DNA of 21,996 nt from a virus. The stretch spans positions 1 to 21,996 of IMG/VR virus record IMGVR_UViG_3300021389_000173; one strand, written 5' to 3'. Position 1 is the first letter of the stretch. Each line of letters opens with the position of its first letter. Shown piece by piece: positions 9,277 through 18,077 of the stretch. A program made the translations under genes and the position numbers. The notes below the pieces were generated by a model. The model did no database searches and was not told the DNA's origin. It worked only from the letters and a program-made list of their open reading frames with translations.

Positions 9277-10227
9277 TCAGTAATTTCCTAAGCCTGCAGA
9301 TGATGAGCCGGAACTAGTTCCACCACTTGAAGAAGTACTTACTTCATTAGAAGGATATAGTGTGTATATATTTGCATTATAATCTGACTTAGCATGATTT
9401 TGATTTGATAGAGGCATATAGAATTCTATTTCCGGATATTCTGTAAATGTGTGCTTGTGGAATGATTCACCAACTTTACTACTATCTAAATAAATCGGAT
9501 AGAAATAACCTTTTTGGTCTGATGTACTTCCAAAATTACTTGTACCATAAACTGCATAAGGTTTAGATTCATCTAATGGCTGTGGTGCAGATGAAGTTGT
9601 TGTTTCTTCTTCACCAACTTCTAAAAATTCACCTGTGGCTTGAACAGCATTATTAAATCTTGTTTCAATAACTTCATTATATGTTACATTCCATGGTGCT
9701 ATTATTTCAGGCATGATTAGCACTATATCAACATGCAATCTACCATTTGTATTGTAGCTGTCATAGTTTAATATTATCTTATCATAATCTATATTATTTT
9801 TAAGATAAACCGCAAGATCGAATGTTTTATCAAATGCTATTTCTCCATCATCACCAATCAATTCATACACTACAGCTCTTCCATTTGTTTTTAAGTAATT
9901 TATACCATCTGTTACATCTAAATCTTCGTTTGGCCCTTCTCTATAAAAACCTTCAGATACTACTAATCTAAAATTTTCAAAACCTTTTGCACCTCGTAAA
10001 CCCGGTGATGAATTTATTGATTGCATTACTTGAGCATGTAAGTAATATTGTTTAGCTAATAACAGTTTATCAGGAGTTGCTAAATGATTTAAACTACTAG
10101 GATCACTGTAACTACCTAAAAATTTAGATAGTGTAATACTATGTGCTAATCGTGTACGTCCTGTTATTTCAGATTGAAAAGTTGGATCGTATTGAGAATC
10201 AGGTAATATATCTTGTGTACGTGCCAT
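9277..10227 (-). CDS. Hub-region protein with degenerate M15-peptidase-like domain
   Basis: 316 residues. Residues about 75-170 follow the layout of M15 D,D-carboxypeptidases: a conserved strand FRLVVSEGFYR (86-96, as in R-(L/I)-x-S-G-(F/Y)-R), a G-R-A strand (116-118), a helix before DYDKIILNY (147-155) and a final L-H-V (164-166). The usual zinc signature H-x2-G-x-A-x-D is not kept: Lys113 stands where His is expected and Val120 where Asp is expected. Only His165 remains. Activity is therefore doubtful and a structural role more likely. A second region (254-283) is rich in aromatic and histidine residues (FHKHTF, NQNHAK) and resembles C-terminal parts of marine phage hub proteins. The last 20 residues are Ser/Gly-rich. 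It overlaps the spike gene by one base. The M15 relation is inferred from motif layout only. Confidence 0.6.
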   Translation of the reverse strand: MARTQDILPDSQYDPTFQSEITGRTRLAHSITLSKFLGSYSDPSSLNHLATPDKLLLAKQYYLHAQVMQSINSSPGLRGAKGFENFRLVVSEGFYREGPNEDLDVTDGINYLKTNGRAVVYELIGDDGEIAFDKTFDLAVYLKNNIDYDKIILNYDSYNTNGRLHVDIVLIMPEIIAPWNVTYNEVIETRFNNAVQATGEFLEVGEEETTTSSAPQPLDESKPYAVYGTSNFGSTSDQKGYFYPIYLDSSKVGESFHKHTFTEYPEIEFYMPLSNQNHAKSDYNANIYTLYPSNEVSTSSSGGTSSGSSSAGLGNY

Positions 10228-11597
10228 TATGTGTTGTATACTTTCGATTTAGGATTAGAAGGTCCCATAGGTTCATTTCCTCTTTGTGATTTATCTTTAA
10301 TACTTACAGACTTTCCAAATTTTGGTGGAATAGTATTTGCAAAATCTTTTGAAACCAATCCTTCTGATATAACCTCACCAACAAATGTTTCATTAGCAAG
10401 AGTCTTAGGATCACGTAACTTTGATCGAGTAGATTTTGCATTCAAATCAGTCACGGTTATTCCGCCATAGTTTCTACTTCTATCAACTGTAAATTTTAAA
10501 TCATCAAACGTATCTATTTCAACTTGTCTAACACCATATTCTGGATTAGCTAACGCAGAATTTATTTCAGTTGATGTTGGTCTTGCTGTTTGAACAGTAT
10601 CAGTTGCAGTGTTTGTTGGAGCTGATGCAGATCCGCTTGCGCCGATAGCTCCTGCTGTTCCAGATTTTTGAGCTTCAACTGCTTTATCAGCTGTGCCTTT
10701 AACATCACCATGAAATGTTGGTGCAGTTACACCATTAGTAAAAGTTGATGATTTGCCGAATATATTTTGTGAATAAAAAGTTACTTGATCGCCACCTATT
10801 GTTCCAGTGTTTCCAACTGCAGTTAAACTTGTTGCAGTAATGTTTATATCTGGTGAAGATGTAATTATCTTTTGTTCACTTGTCATAACTAATTGTCCGC
10901 CAGCATCTAATTCAATTATGCCTTGAACATTGTTTTCATAATTACCTTTAACTATTTGGTTTTTATCACTTAAGACTGTTTGTGTATCTGTACCTAAAAC
11001 CGTTTCAGCTTTGTTTTGACCTATGTCTGTAGTTTTATTTTTAGTGACGCTTTGTATTGAATTACTTTTTATTATTTCTTCTTTATCACCTACAACGTTT
11101 ACATTAAAATCACCACCAACTTCTAAATCAAAATCACCTGCAACTTTCATTTTTAAATTACCATTATATACTACTTCACCATCGCCTTCAACTATGACTT
11201 TTTCATTGGCCGCTACAATTCTTAATGCATTATTTGTAGAACTATAAATTACAGTTCCGTCTGCACGCATCTCTACGCCTGAACCAGTTCTATGTCGAAT
11301 CATAACTCTTTCACGGCCATTAGTATCATCATATTCTATTATATGACCTGATGCAGTTTCTTTGACTTGATTTTCTGGATATTGTGTAGAAGGCTCATCA
11401 TTTAATTCTAAATCAACACCAGGCACACTTCCACCAATATACACATTTGCAACACGTGTACCACGTGCAATATTGTTTACTCCAGAAACACCTACGTATT
11501 CTTTCCTAGGAAATCTTTTATCTGGGTCTGATCTTCCATCATCTGGATTTTTTATAGATTCAAATTCTCTAGGATCTATATCATCAATTTCAGCCAT
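10227..11597 (-). CDS. Central spike protein, equivalent of the gp5 C-terminal domain
   Basis: 456 residues. Residues 83-97 (SGHIIEYDDTNGRER) match the T4 gp5 segment SGHIQEFDDTPGQER, which starts the gp5 C-terminal domain. They are followed, as in T4, by a strand with MIRHRTGSGVEMRADGT. Residues about 126-225 hold short valine/glycine repeats (VIVEGDGE, LKMKVAGD, LEVGGDFNVNVVGD), the pattern of the T4 gp5 triple-stranded beta-helix needle. This should be the membrane-piercing spike. Residues about 300-340 are an Ala/Thr/Ser-rich linker, and 345-456 form a separate domain I do not recognise. Unlike in T4, the spike is not fused to the OB-lysozyme part but is a separate gene 2.1 kb away. One-base overlaps join it to both neighbours. 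Confidence 0.85.
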   Translation of the reverse strand: MAEIDDIDPREFESIKNPDDGRSDPDKRFPRKEYVGVSGVNNIARGTRVANVYIGGSVPGVDLELNDEPSTQYPENQVKETASGHIIEYDDTNGRERVMIRHRTGSGVEMRADGTVIYSSTNNALRIVAANEKVIVEGDGEVVYNGNLKMKVAGDFDLEVGGDFNVNVVGDKEEIIKSNSIQSVTKNKTTDIGQNKAETVLGTDTQTVLSDKNQIVKGNYENNVQGIIELDAGGQLVMTSEQKIITSSPDINITATSLTAVGNTGTIGGDQVTFYSQNIFGKSSTFTNGVTAPTFHGDVKGTADKAVEAQKSGTAGAIGASGSASAPTNTATDTVQTARPTSTEINSALANPEYGVRQVEIDTFDDLKFTVDRSRNYGGITVTDLNAKSTRSKLRDPKTLANETFVGEVISEGLVSKDFANTIPPKFGKSVSIKDKSQRGNEPMGPSNPKSKVYNT

Positions 11598-13699
11598 TAA
11601 GTACTCCTATTTTGTTTTAAAGTAGAACCAAGAGTTTTAACACTATTTGCATCTGTATTAACTTTGTTAACAATATTATTAATCAACTTATTGTTTTCTT
11701 TCATTTTAGCTTGAGCTGCTTTGTAATCTGTGTCGAAATTTGCTTTTAAATCTCCATCAGGTAAATTTTCAGCACCAAATTTATCACTTATTGCATTTTT
11801 GCTATCACCGTTTAAAGATGCTAACGCAGCACCTGCTTTCTTAAACATTCCATTAATATCGTTATTAAATCTTTTACTTTCTGCAAGATCCGTAATAGTT
11901 TTATTTGCCTCTGCATAAGATACAGGTTTTTGTATTGTTGATGATGTTTTAGCAATAGTTGCAGGTCTTGTTACTGCCGTTTGAAGCTTCGGTGGAAACT
12001 CATCAAGATCAGTAAGATCGTCATACCTATACACAAATCTATATTTAGATTTTACATTTTGTCTTACATCAAAAGTATTTACTACACGATCACTTGCTTC
12101 ACTTGTACCATATACACCACAATCTGGAAATACTGTAAACCAAGCTTTTAAAAATCTATCATATGTTTCAAATTGTTTAGCGTTAGGAGGTGATCCGCCA
12201 GAAAGTATACTTAGTTGTGCACCAGTTTTATAAAATCTTGGATATGCTATAGGTGTACGAGTTTTATCTATTGGTCTTCCTCTCTGTAAACTTCCATCTG
12301 TTAAAATTAAATAATGAGAGTTTATTCCATATTCGTTAGGTCTTATTGATATTCTTTCAAGTGCGGTTTCTGCTGCAGTTTTACCGTCAGCAGCTGTATT
12401 TGTATTTTCGATTTCTCTTGTTAATACACGTAATTGGGCTTTTTTAACTCTTTCTTGCATATCTTTAGCATTAGCTTTTTCTGGAAGACCGGTGTATTTT
12501 TTAGGTTCATGAATAAACAATCCTCCTATAAAATCATCACCATCATTCTTTGGACCTCTATTACAATTTTTAAATTCTGTGATTAATTCTTCTACGGAAC
12601 TAACGAAAGTAAATTCATAACTTTCAGGTGTTGCGTATCCAGCAAATGCATTTTGATCTTGCAATACATATGATATTTTCGGTGTACTAACACTTACTAA
12701 GTTTCCTCTACTCATGTAATCAGCTACATTAGTTTGACTTCCACCAGATTCAATTAAATCTAAAGCGGCACCAGCAATTCCAGATATTCCATTTTTAATA
12801 TCACCAAATGCACTTGATACTTTATTCAACAAACCAGCTACAAATTGCGCACCTAAATTTTGTTTACTTCTACCTAATCCAGAAAATGCTGCAAGTGGAT
12901 TTAAGTTAAAGCCTGCTGAATTCAATTTGTCTTTTAATTTATCTTTATAAATCTTGGATGAAGTTTGCACAGCAACTGTTGAAGGATTGTTTTCTGGTTT
13001 TAAAGATTCAATAGTCCTTGATGGACTTATAGAAACATTTGATGCATATGTTCTTATTTTCTCTGGAGAAAGATTTGAAAAGTTTTTTTGCATTTGTTTA
13101 AGTAAAGATGCTGGAGATCCACTAGTAACTATTTTTTTCAATGAACCTGAAGCTGCAGGTGCAACACCGAATATACTCGTGAGTTGAGATGCATTAGTAG
13201 TATTTAATGTTAAACTTCCATCACCCGCTGATCCTGTTAGTTTAACTGGCATTGCTCTTTTAGTTATTGTTTCGCTTTCTTTAGCAAATGGTGTTAAAGA
13301 TTTAAATCCATTGACTTCTTTTAAATTACCAATGGTTGTACCTTCGTTACTAATTTTATTAGTTTGTGTATTTTCTAATTTTGTAGAAAAGAAAGGTTGA
13401 TTGTTTTTAGCAGCTCGATTAACATCTTCTTTTGTAATCAACTGACCAAACTGATCTCTTTGTGCAAAACCAGTTTCTGAAAATGAAACTTCAACTTTAT
13501 CAACTGCACGGATTAAATTTATTATACCTGCAACTTCATTATACTTATATAAACCATCAAGATCTTGATACTGAGGACTTTTTAAACCTAAAACTTTAAT
13601 TTGTTCTGGAGTATAATCAAGTCTACTTCTTACACTATGAAGAAGAGCTCCAGGAGGTATTTGAAGCTTATTAGAATTTAAAAATATTTTAGTTGCCAT
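11597..13699 (-). CDS. Hub protein with degenerate amidase-like domain
   Basis: 700 residues. Residues about 385-545 resemble the T7-lysozyme/amidase_2 fold: LFIHEP (394-399) for the first zinc His; NSHYLILTDGSLQRGRPI (460-477) for GYHFIIKRDGTVEAGR; AQLSILSGG (494-502) for IGVCLVGG; a helix FETYDRFLKAWFTVFPD (510-526); and GTSEASDRVVNTFDV (531-545) for HHEVAPKACPSFDL. His397 is kept, but the second zinc His is Thr532, the zinc Cys is Val540, the catalytic Lys is Arg538 and the Tyr is Ser461. The domain is therefore probably inactive. The N-terminal 350 residues and the C-terminal 130 (helical, charged) are not recognised. The gene lies between the gp5 lysozyme part and the gp5 spike part, with one-base overlaps on both sides, so a structural hub role is likely. 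Related marine phage proteins may be annotated as amidase. Confidence 0.68.
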   Translation of the reverse strand: MATKIFLNSNKLQIPPGALLHSVRSRLDYTPEQIKVLGLKSPQYQDLDGLYKYNEVAGIINLIRAVDKVEVSFSETGFAQRDQFGQLITKEDVNRAAKNNQPFFSTKLENTQTNKISNEGTTIGNLKEVNGFKSLTPFAKESETITKRAMPVKLTGSAGDGSLTLNTTNASQLTSIFGVAPAASGSLKKIVTSGSPASLLKQMQKNFSNLSPEKIRTYASNVSISPSRTIESLKPENNPSTVAVQTSSKIYKDKLKDKLNSAGFNLNPLAAFSGLGRSKQNLGAQFVAGLLNKVSSAFGDIKNGISGIAGAALDLIESGGSQTNVADYMSRGNLVSVSTPKISYVLQDQNAFAGYATPESYEFTFVSSVEELITEFKNCNRGPKNDGDDFIGGLFIHEPKKYTGLPEKANAKDMQERVKKAQLRVLTREIENTNTAADGKTAAETALERISIRPNEYGINSHYLILTDGSLQRGRPIDKTRTPIAYPRFYKTGAQLSILSGGSPPNAKQFETYDRFLKAWFTVFPDCGVYGTSEASDRVVNTFDVRQNVKSKYRFVYRYDDLTDLDEFPPKLQTAVTRPATIAKTSSTIQKPVSYAEANKTITDLAESKRFNNDINGMFKKAGAALASLNGDSKNAISDKFGAENLPDGDLKANFDTDYKAAQAKMKENNKLINNIVNKVNTDANSVKTLGSTLKQNRST

Positions 13700-14550
13700 T
13701 ATACGTTCACCAATTTATCGAATACTTCTTTTGCGTAGCTTATTCTTTTTTCTGTATGTGCAAATTGTTTATTAGGTCTTTCATAATTATCTTGAAATAA
13801 TTCTGCTGCTCTTTTGACTGTAGTTGATTTTCTTAATGGGCCATCACCTAGGTAGTTAAATGTTTCTAACTCGTACTTAGTAAATAATAACTGTGCGCCT
13901 AGTGTTAAATGATCTAAACCTAAGTTAGCTGAATATTCTCTTAGTTGACCTAGTCTATTACCGGCTGCTTGCGCTGGATTCCATTGTGCTATTCCAACTG
14001 AACCTTCGCCTTGAAATCCTGATACTGTTGTTGGATCCAGTGATGGACCACATTCTACACAAAAGTTACCTATAATACCACAAGCTTGTTCTACAGTATA
14101 ATCACCACCTTCTTCTGAAACAAAGAAATTAAATGCTTTTTCAATGTTAGTGTTTCCATCTAAATCCAAGTCTATATTCCCTATTCCAGATTTTTTATTA
14201 AACGATGGATATGATGGATCAGCATCACCGCTTTGGTTTGCATAAGTTTCTATCTTAGGTATTGACCCTATAACTAAAGGCAATTGCGAATTTCTTCCAT
14301 CTAAAAATATACCATACACCTGCGCTCTTGGTTTTAAACTACTATTAGCGCCTAAACCCGAACTACCGCCTTCTGTTACAGGTATTGCGACTTGTGCCCA
14401 AGGTAAGTCTACATTAGGTATTAATGTAGTATCTGGAGTATGTATACCTTGTATACGAACTTTAACTCTATCGAGTTTAAGTGGATCATTTACATCTATA
14501 ACTAATCCTATAAACCATCTATTGTGATCACCATAAAAGATTTGACTCAT
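13699..14550 (-). CDS. gp5: Baseplate hub OB-fold protein with tail lysozyme domain (gp5 N-terminal equivalent)
   Basis: 283 residues. Residues 10-100 match the T4 gp5 OB domain: NRWFIGLVIDVNDPLKLDRV (10-29) against NLNWFVGVVEDRMDPLKLGRV, LPWAQVAIPVT (49-59) against LPWMSVIQPIT, and VYGIFLDG (78-85) against VYGHFLDK. Residues about 135-280 are a lysozyme domain that is not T4-type. The pattern GIIGNFCVECGPS (158-170) then GSVGIAQWNP (183-192) resembles the phage tail lysozyme family (Phage_lysozyme2), with Glu166 the likely catalytic acid. It would cut peptidoglycan during injection. There is no C-terminal beta-helix; that part is a separate downstream gene. The start overlaps the stop of the gp27-like gene by 4 bases (ATGA), fitting the gp27-gp5 complex of T4. 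Confidence 0.88.
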   Translation of the reverse strand: MSQIFYGDHNRWFIGLVIDVNDPLKLDRVKVRIQGIHTPDTTLIPNVDLPWAQVAIPVTEGGSSGLGANSSLKPRAQVYGIFLDGRNSQLPLVIGSIPKIETYANQSGDADPSYPSFNKKSGIGNIDLDLDGNTNIEKAFNFFVSEEGGDYTVEQACGIIGNFCVECGPSLDPTTVSGFQGEGSVGIAQWNPAQAAGNRLGQLREYSANLGLDHLTLGAQLLFTKYELETFNYLGDGPLRKSTTVKRAAELFQDNYERPNKQFAHTEKRISYAKEVFDKLVNV

Positions 14551-15899
14551 AATGAAAAATCCTCTTCTAACGAAGCAAGTCTACCACACAGCAACGTAGT
14601 ATTGTAAAAAGATTCAAATGCGTGTTTTGCTGAAACAATTACATAATCACCTGATTTTTTAGTATCAAATTTTATTATGTCGCTCCCTTGTGCTGAGCTT
14701 TCATTATCTACAAATAATATTCTTATAATTTTTCCTATCGTATAGTTTTCATCTCCAGTTAAAAACTCTCTGCCTTTTACAGTTATTTCAATAGGTGATT
14801 TACTTAAAAACGATTTTAAAGCTCCTGATATTATTTTCTTTTTATGATTTCCTGCATTGTCATCATCGTGTAAACTTTTAAAATTTTGTAGTCCATTTAC
14901 ATATGCACCTGATTGTGATATCTGTGTTATAGATCTGGCGTTATATGTGGAAATATTTTTATCATTTAACTTATATTCAGGTGCATATACATATCTTTCG
15001 TTTCTACCACCTAATAAATTATTAGAAGCTAGTTCTTGAAACACGTCTTCTACATCAAACTTAACTCTGTATGGCACTGCTGTCATAGTATTATAAAAAT
15101 AGTATTCTGCTCCAACAAACCCGTCGTCTATAAGTGAATGTAGATTTTCTGTGTCTGCTATTTTAAAATTTAAAATATTATAATGTTTAGCATTACTGAT
15201 AGCGTTTGTAGCTAAGCTAGGTGCGTATATAAACGGAGTTGCAGTGTTAATTACTTGATCTTCTAATATTGAACCTAAATCTCTCATTATTAAATTATCA
15301 GTTCCTAATACTGAATACAAATAATACGGCATACCAGTTTGACTTAATGCTCGTGATTTTAACCAATTGCTTGCTTCTATAGGATTTAAATTTGGTATTA
15401 TAACTTTTAAATTACTTATTAACTCATCACCTAAAACTAAAAGTTCTCTATCAAGGTATTCACTCATAATTTTACTAATGATAGAGCCTGGACTACCAGT
15501 GTAAGACCTACTTATATTTTGTAATGACGATTTAAATGTATGATATTCTATGCAATGAATCATAACAGAATCTGAAGCTTCATCGATTTTTACAATTTTT
15601 TCTATTCTATCAATTAAAAATTCTTTTGTAATAAAAGATCCTTCATTAATCTCTTCAGCTTGAGTTAGTGATAGTGTTAACTTTTCTCCACCTTGGAAGT
15701 CTATATCTTGAACTATATTGTTAGTATCTACAAAAACAACCTCAGCCGTTAAGTACGAATTATCGATATGTTCGAATATCTGAAATGAAGATATTAGTCT
15801 TTTAACATCAGCTTCAAAATTAGGAGATCGATCACTGTTGGTTATAACCGCAGATATTATTTGATAGTCAGTTTGAGCATCAATTGCAAATTCAGACAC
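14547..15899 (-). CDS. gp27: gp27-like baseplate hub protein
   Basis: 450 residues (T4 gp27 is 391). The beta-rich N-terminal part (ISSFQIFEHIDNSYLTAEVVF, then GEKLTLSLT and FLIDRIEKI) and the C-terminal pattern (KSPIEITVKGREFLTGDENY then SGDYVIVSAKHAFES) fit the gp27/VgrG-type tube domains, where a C-terminal strand set ends FYVDEVIHELSN in T4. gp27 trimers form the collar that carries the gp5 spike and adapts 6-fold tube to 3-fold spike. The 4-base overlap with the gp5-like gene and the one-base gap after gp53 support this. Overall identity to T4 is weak, so the call rests on domain layout and position. Confidence 0.75.
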   Translation of the reverse strand: MSEFAIDAQTDYQIISAVITNSDRSPNFEADVKRLISSFQIFEHIDNSYLTAEVVFVDTNNIVQDIDFQGGEKLTLSLTQAEEINEGSFITKEFLIDRIEKIVKIDEASDSVMIHCIEYHTFKSSLQNISRSYTGSPGSIISKIMSEYLDRELLVLGDELISNLKVIIPNLNPIEASNWLKSRALSQTGMPYYLYSVLGTDNLIMRDLGSILEDQVINTATPFIYAPSLATNAISNAKHYNILNFKIADTENLHSLIDDGFVGAEYYFYNTMTAVPYRVKFDVEDVFQELASNNLLGGRNERYVYAPEYKLNDKNISTYNARSITQISQSGAYVNGLQNFKSLHDDDNAGNHKKKIISGALKSFLSKSPIEITVKGREFLTGDENYTIGKIIRILFVDNESSAQGSDIIKFDTKKSGDYVIVSAKHAFESFYNTTLLCGRLASLEEDFSL

Positions 15900-15900
15900 A

Positions 15901-16644
15901 TTATTCTCTTATTGCTTTTTTGTAACTAGTCACTAATGTATTTATTAGGTTAGGTCTTATGACTCTTATCAGCCTTAAGCCTTCATTTACATTGTAGTAA
16001 GCTTGTTCATTAGTTATTTCGTTTTTAGTTGCACCAGGAGCCAGCAAATTTCCGTCACTATCAACACCTAGATCAACAATTCCACCTGAAGTGTCAGTAT
16101 AATAGTTGGCTGCGTTATGTTCATCGGATGCAGAAACAATCGATAACGATTCAAGAGTACTTGCACTATTCGTAGAAGTAACTGTTTCACCTGATGTTGA
16201 AAAAGAAACTTTACCTTCAATTACAATTTGACCTAAATCAAGATTTCTTCTTATGATTTTTCCTGATGCACCAGAAGTATTACCTGAAACAGTTTGACCA
16301 ACTTTAAACTTAGTTGAAATATTTTCTCTAGTAGTTAATACTGTGTTTGGAAATATCTTTTTAATATATGTTTGAAATTCGTTATTAATTAAAGGCCAAC
16401 CTTGTTGTCTTATATTGTCGTTTAACAGGTAAAATGTCCAGTAATGCAGAGGTGTATCATAAAGTTCTATAGAGACTTGATCTGGTCTATATCCTTCTTG
16501 TATATTATAAAAAGTTAAAAAAGATATATCATCTTTTATTTGATCTACAACATCTACGTATTTACTTAAATTTTGTGTTATTACTGGACCAGCTTCGTTA
16601 CCATAACGGTAATTAAGTTTTTGAAAATTTTTAAAGTATTGCAT
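15901..16644 (-). CDS. gp53: Baseplate wedge protein gp53
   Basis: 247 residues (T4 gp53 is 196). Residues 50-95 carry the gp53 signature: GYRPDQVSIELYDTPLHYW (51-69) and LLNDNIRQQGWPL (73-85), against the T4 pattern GSPRPEELANAIYGNPQLYW and CNDNYDPYYGW. gp53 has a LysM-like fold and clamps neighbouring wedges together in T4. Residues about 113-175 are an inserted beta module (VGQTVSGNTSGASGKII) of a kind also seen in the DUF4815 protein here. The C-terminal helix contains NEGLRLIRVIRPNLI. It overlaps gp48 by one base. Confidence 0.9.
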   Translation of the reverse strand: MQYFKNFQKLNYRYGNEAGPVITQNLSKYVDVVDQIKDDISFLTFYNIQEGYRPDQVSIELYDTPLHYWTFYLLNDNIRQQGWPLINNEFQTYIKKIFPNTVLTTRENISTKFKVGQTVSGNTSGASGKIIRRNLDLGQIVIEGKVSFSTSGETVTSTNSASTLESLSIVSASDEHNAANYYTDTSGGIVDLGVDSDGNLLAPGATKNEITNEQAYYNVNEGLRLIRVIRPNLINTLVTSYKKAIRE

Positions 16645-18041
16645 TAGTAACCATTCCTAACATCTTTTTGATTAAGTGTTTTATGCTCCACAAAGCTTAA
16701 AGTTAAATCTATTTCATTTGGTGCACCATCTCTTCTCATTGCTCCACCAGTTGGGTTAACTGTCGTACTTACTGTTCTCAAGTAACACTTATGTATTTTA
16801 GGAATATTCCTATTGTTACTGCCATTATACCTAAAATCTATTTGAAACATATTTGGAAATTTAAATCCAATATCAGCTGTGCCAATACTATACACGTCTG
16901 GATACATTTGTTCTCTAAAATGTTTTACAATTTGTCTTACTTCTTCAGATTCACGTTGAGATCTAGCTATCATTTTAAATTGAAATGTAAATTCTCTTAA
17001 GCCTACACCCCTAAATAACGCTCTTATATTAGGATTAATAATTGTTCTATTTTGTAGTGTTAAAGCATTAGCTACACCTGATGAAACACTATTAACTTTA
17101 TCAATCGCTCGAGCTGCACCTAACTTAAACGCAGTATTGCCTAATTCATCATTACCAGTAGCAACATCAATAATACTAGTGAAAGATTTACCTGCTTCGC
17201 TGATTGCTGCTTCTAATGCGCCTTGGCCGCCTTGAACTGCAGCTTCAACACCTGCACCTAAAGCTCCAAGCGGTGCATTGTCATATTGCGCGTTGTCGTT
17301 AAATTGCATTGTAAGAGGAAAGTACATATCTACTACAGGCGCACCTTGAACTTTGTGAGGAGTTAATTGTCCAGATAGAGTATTACCTATGAAACGCACT
17401 TCATCAGATTTTTTTAAATCTGATAGTTTATTATTATATGCGTCTTTTATATAACCAAGTCCTCTGTCTGTTCTTGCACTTATAGATGTGTCTGTAGTTG
17501 TGGCTTGTGGACCAGAAGCGTCTGCATTATTATTGCTTTTTCCTACTTGTGTTGCAATAGCTCCACCGTATGCTCCAGGGCTAAGCCTAGGTGCTGTTTC
17601 TCTAAAGTCATCTACTACGAGTTGACCTTTTTCATCTGCAGATTTTGCAACGGATTTAGTACCTTTAGTGTTATCAGTAGCTATTTTGTTAAATCGTTTT
17701 TGTGTAGTTCCATCTTGATTCGATTTCATTTCAAACATTGTAAATTGAACTCGTGCTTGATATGCACCGCCTTCAGTTTCAAGTGGATATTTTAAATCGG
17801 TTTTGCTACCACGACCAAATAAACCTCCTAAAAGATCTTGTGTTGCATCTAATAATCCAGATATATCTGGAGCATCTACACTTTTAATTGCTTCACCTGC
17901 TTCGTTTATAGCTTTACCACCAGGGCCAAATGGTGATAAGCTCGACGTTGTGTCATTAACACTACCAGCTATAGTTTCTCCATTAGGTCCGATTTTACTA
18001 AGAGCCGTTGATGAAAGTCCTGTTAATCCGATATCTGACAT
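16644..18041 (-). CDS. gp48: Baseplate tail-tube cap protein gp48
   Basis: 465 residues (T4 gp48 is 364). The C-terminal 130 residues have the tail-tube-like motifs of the marine gp48 family: LFRGVGLREFTFQFKM (342-357), a helix with EEVRQIVKHFREQMYP, then CYLRTVSTTVNPTGGAM (419-435) and DLTLSFVEHKTL (445-456). Residues 84-100 (YPLETEGGAYQARVQF) are a conserved N-terminal strand. gp48 caps the gp27 hub and with gp54 starts tube polymerisation. The N-terminal 75 residues and the 105-230 region are low-complexity. It is first in the leftward hub unit: AAGGAT stands 5 bases before the ATG and a late promoter core at 18078-18085. Confidence 0.85.
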   Translation of the reverse strand: MSDIGLTGLSSTALSKIGPNGETIAGSVNDTTSSLSPFGPGGKAINEAGEAIKSVDAPDISGLLDATQDLLGGLFGRGSKTDLKYPLETEGGAYQARVQFTMFEMKSNQDGTTQKRFNKIATDNTKGTKSVAKSADEKGQLVVDDFRETAPRLSPGAYGGAIATQVGKSNNNADASGPQATTTDTSISARTDRGLGYIKDAYNNKLSDLKKSDEVRFIGNTLSGQLTPHKVQGAPVVDMYFPLTMQFNDNAQYDNAPLGALGAGVEAAVQGGQGALEAAISEAGKSFTSIIDVATGNDELGNTAFKLGAARAIDKVNSVSSGVANALTLQNRTIINPNIRALFRGVGLREFTFQFKMIARSQRESEEVRQIVKHFREQMYPDVYSIGTADIGFKFPNMFQIDFRYNGSNNRNIPKIHKCYLRTVSTTVNPTGGAMRRDGAPNEIDLTLSFVEHKTLNQKDVRNGY

Positions 18042-18077
18042 GATAATCCTTATAGATATAATTAAATATTATTTTTC

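Noticed and set aside
18057-18062. TATAAT as a host-type -10 box for gp4
   Set aside because: There is no -35 partner in the short gap, and such hexamers are frequent in this AT-rich DNA; not enough to call a promoter.
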